Source: Symmachiella dynata (GTDB lineage Bacteria > Planctomycetota > Planctomycetia > Planctomycetales > Planctomycetaceae). Taken from it: a DNA stretch of 64,000 nt. This document shows positions 60,560 to 64,000 of the stretch, piece after piece. Both the position numbers and the translations under genes were made by a program. Every line of letters starts with the position of its first letter. Positions within the stretch are counted from its first letter, which is position 1. The stretch is from contig NZ_CP036276.1 in NCBI RefSeq assembly GCF_007747995.1, positions 2,781,001 to 2,845,000 on the forward strand, written 5' to 3'. The notes beneath the pieces are model-generated. The model ran no database searches and was not told the origin of the DNA. It worked only from the letters and a program-made list of their open reading frames with translations.

Positions 60560-61234
60560 TTAAGCGGCGCGGCGATCGGATTCTTCTGGCGAGTAGGGCT
60601 GGTGTTGCGGTTGAGCCGGAGTACTCGCAGCGGGCGTATAGCCCGGGGGTTGGTAGTCGTGTCGCGTTTCTTCCGCGATTTGCGGACGCGGTTGTGGGGT
60701 CGATTCCGCTGCAGGAGTTTGCGCGGGAATTGGTGTCGAGGGTTCGCTGTCGGAAACGGTTTCCGGGGCGATGGCGACAGTCGGTGCGTAAGGGGCACTG
60801 GCGGCGATTTCGGGAGTGACTTGGGCAGCTGCCGGTGTCACGGTGGGAATCGCAGCGGGCGTTGTTGTTTGACCCACTACGCCGGCAATTGCTGGCGGAG
60901 CGGAAACAATCGCAGCCCATTCGGGGGTCAGGTCGTTCAATTCGGCGCAGTGCGTCGTGATTTTCGACCAAACCTTATGAATCATACCGCTTTTGCACCA
61001 GCGCTGGTACCAGCGGTGCACGGTACTGTCGTCACCAAACTGTTTGGGCAGTTTGTTCCATTTGCATCCGGTTTGTACGCGGTAGACGATGCCATTGATC
61101 ATCCGCCGCCAATCGGCGCGTTTGCGTCCGGTGCGTTTGGGGGGCGAGTCTTCCAGCAACAGCGGGTGAATCTGTTGCCACAGTTCGTCTGACATTTGCC
61201 AGGCGTTGTCCAGTTCCGTCTGGAATTCCGTCAT
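60560..61234 (-). CDS. Transposase DNA-binding domain fused to a Pro/Ala-rich tail
   Basis: 224 residues from the ATG at 61234, with AGGAGA 9 bases upstream. Residues 10-100 match the N-terminal domain of IS5/IS402-type transposases (DUF4096): 'MSDELWQQIHPLLLEDSPPK', 'WRRMINGIVYRVQTGCKWNK', then 'LPKQFGDDSTVHRWYQRWCK' and 'SGMIHKVWSKI'. The DDE catalytic domain that should follow is absent; instead there is a low-complexity tail of about 110 residues rich in Pro, Ala, Thr and Gln ('TTTPAAIPTVTPAAAQVTPE'). The gene has its own ribosome-binding site and terminator and no terminal inverted repeats, so it looks domesticated rather than a broken insertion sequence. Confidence 0.75.
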   Translation of the reverse strand: MTEFQTELDNAWQMSDELWQQIHPLLLEDSPPKRTGRKRADWRRMINGIVYRVQTGCKWNKLPKQFGDDSTVHRWYQRWCKSGMIHKVWSKITTHCAELNDLTPEWAAIVSAPPAIAGVVGQTTTPAAIPTVTPAAAQVTPEIAASAPYAPTVAIAPETVSDSEPSTPIPAQTPAAESTPQPRPQIAEETRHDYQPPGYTPAASTPAQPQHQPYSPEESDRRAA

Positions 61235-61626
61235 CCTTGTTTCTCCTGGTTTAGCACTCGAATCGTCCGTGATACTAGTGTGCATCTTTTCCATGTCCCG
61301 TTTTTGCCACCCTGTCCAAAACGTGGACGATGCTTCTTGCATCCTGAACGACACAGTCGAGGATTCAAGACCGGTCGGGATAAAACTAAAAATCGGGATT
61401 CGTTGCAACCCCGCTTTTAAGACGTTTTGCGGAAAAAGGGGAGGTTTTTTGGCAAAAATGCTGTTCTAAGATGGAAGAGGTTCAATTTTGTTCCCTGAAA
61501 ACTTCCTGCTCCCCCCAAATCAGCGAAATGCGCGGTGGGGCAGCGGTGCCGTTTTATCCTGCGCGGGAGGTCCCACGGAAGGGAGGGCACGGTGCCCTAG
61601 GGGCTTTGGGGCGTTAAGGCAGAGCC
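61235..61626. other. Intergenic stretch with a small hairpin
   Basis: No gene. AGGGCACGGTGCCCT at 61583-61597 is a small palindrome. The upstream side carries the promoter region of the transposase-domain gene; no clear -35/-10 pair seen. Confidence 0.35.
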
Positions 61627-61815
61627 CTAGCTCGTCCATTTATTGATGTACTTAATGGCCGAACCGAAAACATCGATGTTGAAGATCTGCCCAAAGAAAA
61701 ACACAAAGACCAGACAGACAGCCACAAGGAACAATAGTTTGCCAGGGGAATCGAACATGGTTTCACCAAGTTTGGGGTCGAGGTCGCAACATCCATGCAG
61801 AAATTGTGATTTCAT
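61627..61815 (-). CDS. Very small membrane protein, unknown
   Basis: 62 residues from the ATG at 61815, or 43 from the ATG at 61758 ('MFDSPGKLLFLVAVCLVFVF'). One strong membrane span runs from about 27 to 45 ('LLFLVAVCLVFVFFFGQIF'), and a short hydrophilic tail 'DVFGSAIKYINKWTS' follows. The longer form adds a Cys-containing 'FLHGCCDLDPKLGE'. Neither start has a strong ribosome-binding site. No family recognised. Codon pattern and the sharp hydrophobic profile argue for a real small protein, but the evidence is thin. Confidence 0.4.
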   Translation of the reverse strand: MKSQFLHGCCDLDPKLGETMFDSPGKLLFLVAVCLVFVFFFGQIFNIDVFGSAIKYINKWTS

Positions 61816-62171
61816 GACCGATTGACCACACACAGGGTGAGGTCGCGTTGTGCAGGCGAGGCAATCCGCATAGAACGCCGGTCTTCCAGAACTAGTTTGG
61901 CATCTCAAATGGGCTGGGGCAGGCAATTTTCCGGGGGGCTGGAAAAAAATGGGGGCTTGGCGACTGGTTGCTGGTGATCTGGTGGGCAATGAGGGACAGT
62001 CGGACCGGATGATGACGATCGTGTCGGATTTGAGCGATGGAAGGATCGACCGGATTGCCGCAGATCCCCACCCTCCGCGACCGGCGAGACCGAGTCACGA
62101 CTCGAATATTTGACGAGTGCAAACTCGAGTGTTTGCCGTGCTGATTTTTAATCCGCGGGACTGTGATTTTG

Positions 62172-62681
62172 TCACGTGCGCGATTTAAAGTCCGCCCAGA
62201 GACCGACAAAGTCGAACGCCACGATGATTCCGAACAGCCGTTGATTCGTATCGAGGACTAAAACGCGGTGGATGTCTTTGTCGAGCATCAATTGCGCGAC
62301 CTCGGTGGCGGTTGCTGTGGGACCCACCGAAATGAGTTCCCGGGTCATGACTTCGCTGACGGGGACTTCAGCAAATTCTTCCAATGCAAAGGCGCTGACC
62401 CGCACGCTTTCCCAGCGTTGGCGTTCCGGGTCGAAATGCCGGGCCATGTCGGAGTTGGCTTCCTGGGCAAATTCCGCGTGCTCCTGTTCAAAATTGAGGA
62501 TGTCGCCAGCGGTCACAACGCCGACGCAACGACTCTTGCTATCGATGACCGGCAGGCCGGTGACGTGATTCTCGGTCAAGATGGTCATCGTTTCTTGCAA
62601 GCTGTCCGTCGGGGCAACGGTGATGACATCGGTTTGCATGATATCCTGAGCCAAGATGTTCTGGTTTGCTGGCTTGGGCAT
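62172..62681 (-). CDS. CBS-domain pair protein
   Basis: 169 residues. Two CBS domains: first about 12-65 ('IMQTDVITVAPTDSLQETMT', 'VTGLPVIDSKSRCVGVVTAG' followed by DIL), second about 108-165 ('VMTRELISVGPTATATEVAQ' and 'IHRVLVLDTNQRLFGIIVAF' followed by D). CBS pairs bind adenosine nucleotides and act as regulatory modules; with no other domain, the protein may be a stand-alone sensor. A 40-residue insert lies between the two domains. Cytoplasmic. The neighbours give no hint of a target. Confidence 0.9.
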   Translation of the reverse strand: MPKPANQNILAQDIMQTDVITVAPTDSLQETMTILTENHVTGLPVIDSKSRCVGVVTAGDILNFEQEHAEFAQEANSDMARHFDPERQRWESVRVSAFALEEFAEVPVSEVMTRELISVGPTATATEVAQLMLDKDIHRVLVLDTNQRLFGIIVAFDFVGLWADFKSRT

Positions 62682-63289
62682 GGGGTGTTCCTTCCAGTCC
62701 GGTTCTCGGATCGCGGGGAATGTAATGCTCGCGGTCTCGCTGATACGAAAATAGCCCGGTAGCCGTTACACAACGGCGGCCGGGCTTTCATAGCAATCTT
62801 TACTGGGGCCGCCTCACGTGAACGGCATGTCTGGAATCACTTTACCATACGCGGAGGGAGGGATACTAGACCGGCTGGGCTGATTTCAGTTGGAGGGCGT
62901 CGCCATGCTCACCTGCAGGCGATGATTGGTGATCTGCCTGAGGTTGCCGGACGCAAGGGACGGTTTCTTCGGAACCGTCCGAGTGGGTGCCACGAGCGGC
63001 GTGTCCGCCGACGGGCGGCGGGAGAGGATCGCTTGCGCGTCCCGTTCCAGCCTGTGGGGACGAACTGCATCCTTCCCCCAGCCACCCTGAAGTTTGGGTG
63101 ACAATGCCATCGACGGACGAACCGCCCGTGGCACCCACTGTTGTTAATCAATGTTGCTTATCCGAGCGCGGAGGATGGCCGGCGGACGACCGTAGCAGGC
63201 TCCCGGTTTTTTGACCGGTGCAGACTTCGACCGACCACCGGACACCGTCGGAAATAGCATTCCGACAATGCCCTAGCGACTTATCGCCG
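62682..63289. other. Intergenic stretch with a diverged palindrome element
   Basis: 62985-63143 carries a diverged form of the paired GCCACTGCTGG element: GTGGGTGCCACGAGCGGCGT... on the left and ACGAACCGCCCGTGGCACCC on the right. Several open frames cross it but none is a recognisable gene. Confidence 0.5.
62985..63143. repeat. Diverged paired palindrome element (GCCACGAGCGGCG)
   Basis: The outer ends GTGGGTGCCAC and GTGGCACCCAC are exact complements; the inside is longer (about 130 bases) than in the copies at 19682 and 29011. Confidence 0.55.
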
Positions 63290-63568
63290 CTAGGGGCGGA
63301 ACGGGCGACGATGAGTCGTTTGCCGTTCCGGCGTCCGCGATAAAACCCAACCTAAAAACACGGTGATTAACGCCAAGTTGCGATATGATTCCCAAGTCAT
63401 CCCGTTGAATGTTGTTGCCACGAGATGGAATGTGCGATTTGACCAGTATTCGAGCGAGAGACTGCACAACGTGGCTGCAAGAAGTAAGCTGGTTGCCAGT
63501 ACGCAATGGACGACCCCCTGCCTGCGCCAGTCCGCCATTTGGTGAATACGTGAACGGAATGCTCTCAT
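63290..63568 (-). CDS. Small two-span membrane protein, unknown
   Basis: 92 residues, ATG at 63568 with GAGGAGC 7 bases upstream. Basic N-terminus ('MRAFRSRIHQMADWRRQG'), a span at about 19-38 ('VVHCVLATSLLLAATLCSLS'), a middle 'LEYWSNRTFHLVATTFNGMT', a second span at about 65-78 ('NLALITVFLGWVLS') and a basic tail. No family recognised. The good ribosome-binding site supports a real gene. Confidence 0.55.
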   Translation of the reverse strand: MRAFRSRIHQMADWRRQGVVHCVLATSLLLAATLCSLSLEYWSNRTFHLVATTFNGMTWESYRNLALITVFLGWVLSRTPERQTTHRRPFRP

Positions 63569-63827
63569 CGGAGTTGCTCCTCAATAGTTGAGGCCGATGC
63601 CAAGTGGTGAGATTAGCGACCAAAACGTATTGGCCGATCAGAACACTCACTATTGAAAGAGAGCATTCCTATCTGACACTGGCCTCGAAGTGTGGCCCGT
63701 AAAAAATAAACGTGAAGTGAAGTTAGAGAGTTGACAGACTTGTCTAACTAAACCGTAGGCCACGTTTGGCGGCGCGGCAAATGAGAAGATGTTGCCGGAA
63801 TGCGTTTTTTTGAAAAAAATACGCCGC
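63569..63827. other. Short spacer before the truncated end gene
   Basis: 259 bases between two minus-strand genes. No repeat or gene recognised; a T/A-rich TTTTTTTGAAAAAAAT lies at 63805-63820, possibly a weak hairpin end for the gene at the window edge. Confidence 0.35.
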
Positions 63828-64000
63828 CTATTTGTCCTTCTGAGTCGCGAGGAATTCCACAAGGTCGCGCAGGTCGAATGGGGTGAGCTGCTTGGTCAGA
63901 TCCTCGGGCATGGCGGATTTGCCTTTCACGCGCTCTTCGATGTGGGCGATGGGCACGGTGATGGTTTTGCCATCGGAGGTCATCAGCTTGAGTTGCTTGG
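63828..64000 (-). CDS. C-terminal end of a PVC-type haem-binding / dehydrogenase protein
   Basis: The minus-strand frame is open from the window edge and ends at a TAG at 63828, so only about 57 residues are seen. They read 'KLMTSDGKTITVPIAHIEER' ... 'VKGKSAMPEDLTKQLTPFDL' and then RDLVEFLATQKDK. This tail, with S-A-M-P-E-D-L-x-x-x-L-x-x-x-D-L-R-D-L-V-E-F-L, is the one I know from the ends of large planctomycete proteins with a PVC-type haem-binding C-terminal domain (CxxCH further upstream). The CxxCH itself lies beyond the window, so the assignment rests on the tail alone. Confidence 0.6.
   Translation of the reverse strand, partial: KQLKLMTSDGKTITVPIAHIEERVKGKSAMPEDLTKQLTPFDLRDLVEFLATQKDK

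Noticed and set aside
60560-61234. Complete insertion sequence of the IS5 group
   Set aside because: There is no catalytic domain, and no terminal inverted repeats or target duplications could be found around the gene.
62866-63138. Open frames of 80-90 codons on the minus strand near the CBS gene
   Set aside because: They overlap the diverged palindrome element and all three minus-strand frames are open together, as happens in GC-rich repeats.

Overview
The window looks like a chromosomal segment of a planctomycete. Four genes carry PEP-CTERM sorting tags of the 'VPEPSTFALLGIGGLALVGY' kind. A tetrahydromethanopterin-type C1 gene pair (fae, mtdB) sits beside them in the same window. Coding density is moderate, with long spacers rich in palindromic repeats, and the right edge holds the tail of what looks like a PVC-type haem-binding dehydrogenase. 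I see no phage, CRISPR array, rRNA or complete insertion sequence. Genus-level placement cannot be made from the sequence alone.

Layout. 1-3660: the tail of an unknown gene, a double zinc-ribbon membrane protein, two small membrane proteins and a SAM methyltransferase; a leader plus start codon is duplicated in this part. 3720-9215, minus strand: a PEP-CTERM cluster with four intact exported proteins and two decayed 3' ends, plus a PilZ-like protein and a small membrane protein. The PEP-CTERM genes share promoters, signal peptides and 3' ends (sorting tag plus terminator) around unrelated bodies. 9230-17480: a cupin, a class V aminotransferase, a YhaM-like exonuclease, a GNAT acetyltransferase, two unknowns, tRNA-Cys and an enolase-superfamily enzyme. 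17600-24100: an ATP-grasp protein, fae, mtdB, a secreted alpha/beta hydrolase, a small membrane protein and a DUF447-like protein. fae and mtdB are a core of H4MPT-linked formaldehyde oxidation, and the ATP-grasp and DUF447-like genes may belong to the same pathway.

24490-33690: an ECF sigma factor and its probable anti-sigma factor (with a CxxCH motif), a BamA-like Omp85 protein, a family 2 glycosyltransferase and a TAXI-type TRAP transporter (lipoprotein binding protein plus fused permease). 33800-37920, minus strand: a class III aminotransferase, an exported protein made of three RidA modules and a PhoR-like histidine kinase in one close run. 38200-42240: serC, an Mpo1-like membrane protein and a TolC-like lipoprotein. 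42540-44490: a three-gene ExbB/ExbD-like set. 44640-53740: metX/metW, a PrpB-like lyase, acpS, trpS, pyrD, a small lipoprotein, an HU-like protein with a long tail and a YkgJ-type cysteine cluster protein. 53860-57960: mobA, moeA and a MoeA fused to a substrate-binding domain (molybdenum cofactor). 58400-64000: a WD40 protein, a small membrane protein, a transposase DNA-binding domain with a Pro/Ala-rich tail, a CBS protein, small membrane proteins and the truncated end gene.

The intergenic DNA holds at least nine families of palindromic or inverted-repeat elements, several in multiple copies. One architectural class has arms built of three short tandem units, in several unrelated sequence flavours. 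The repeats and the modular PEP-CTERM cluster are the most unusual parts of the window.
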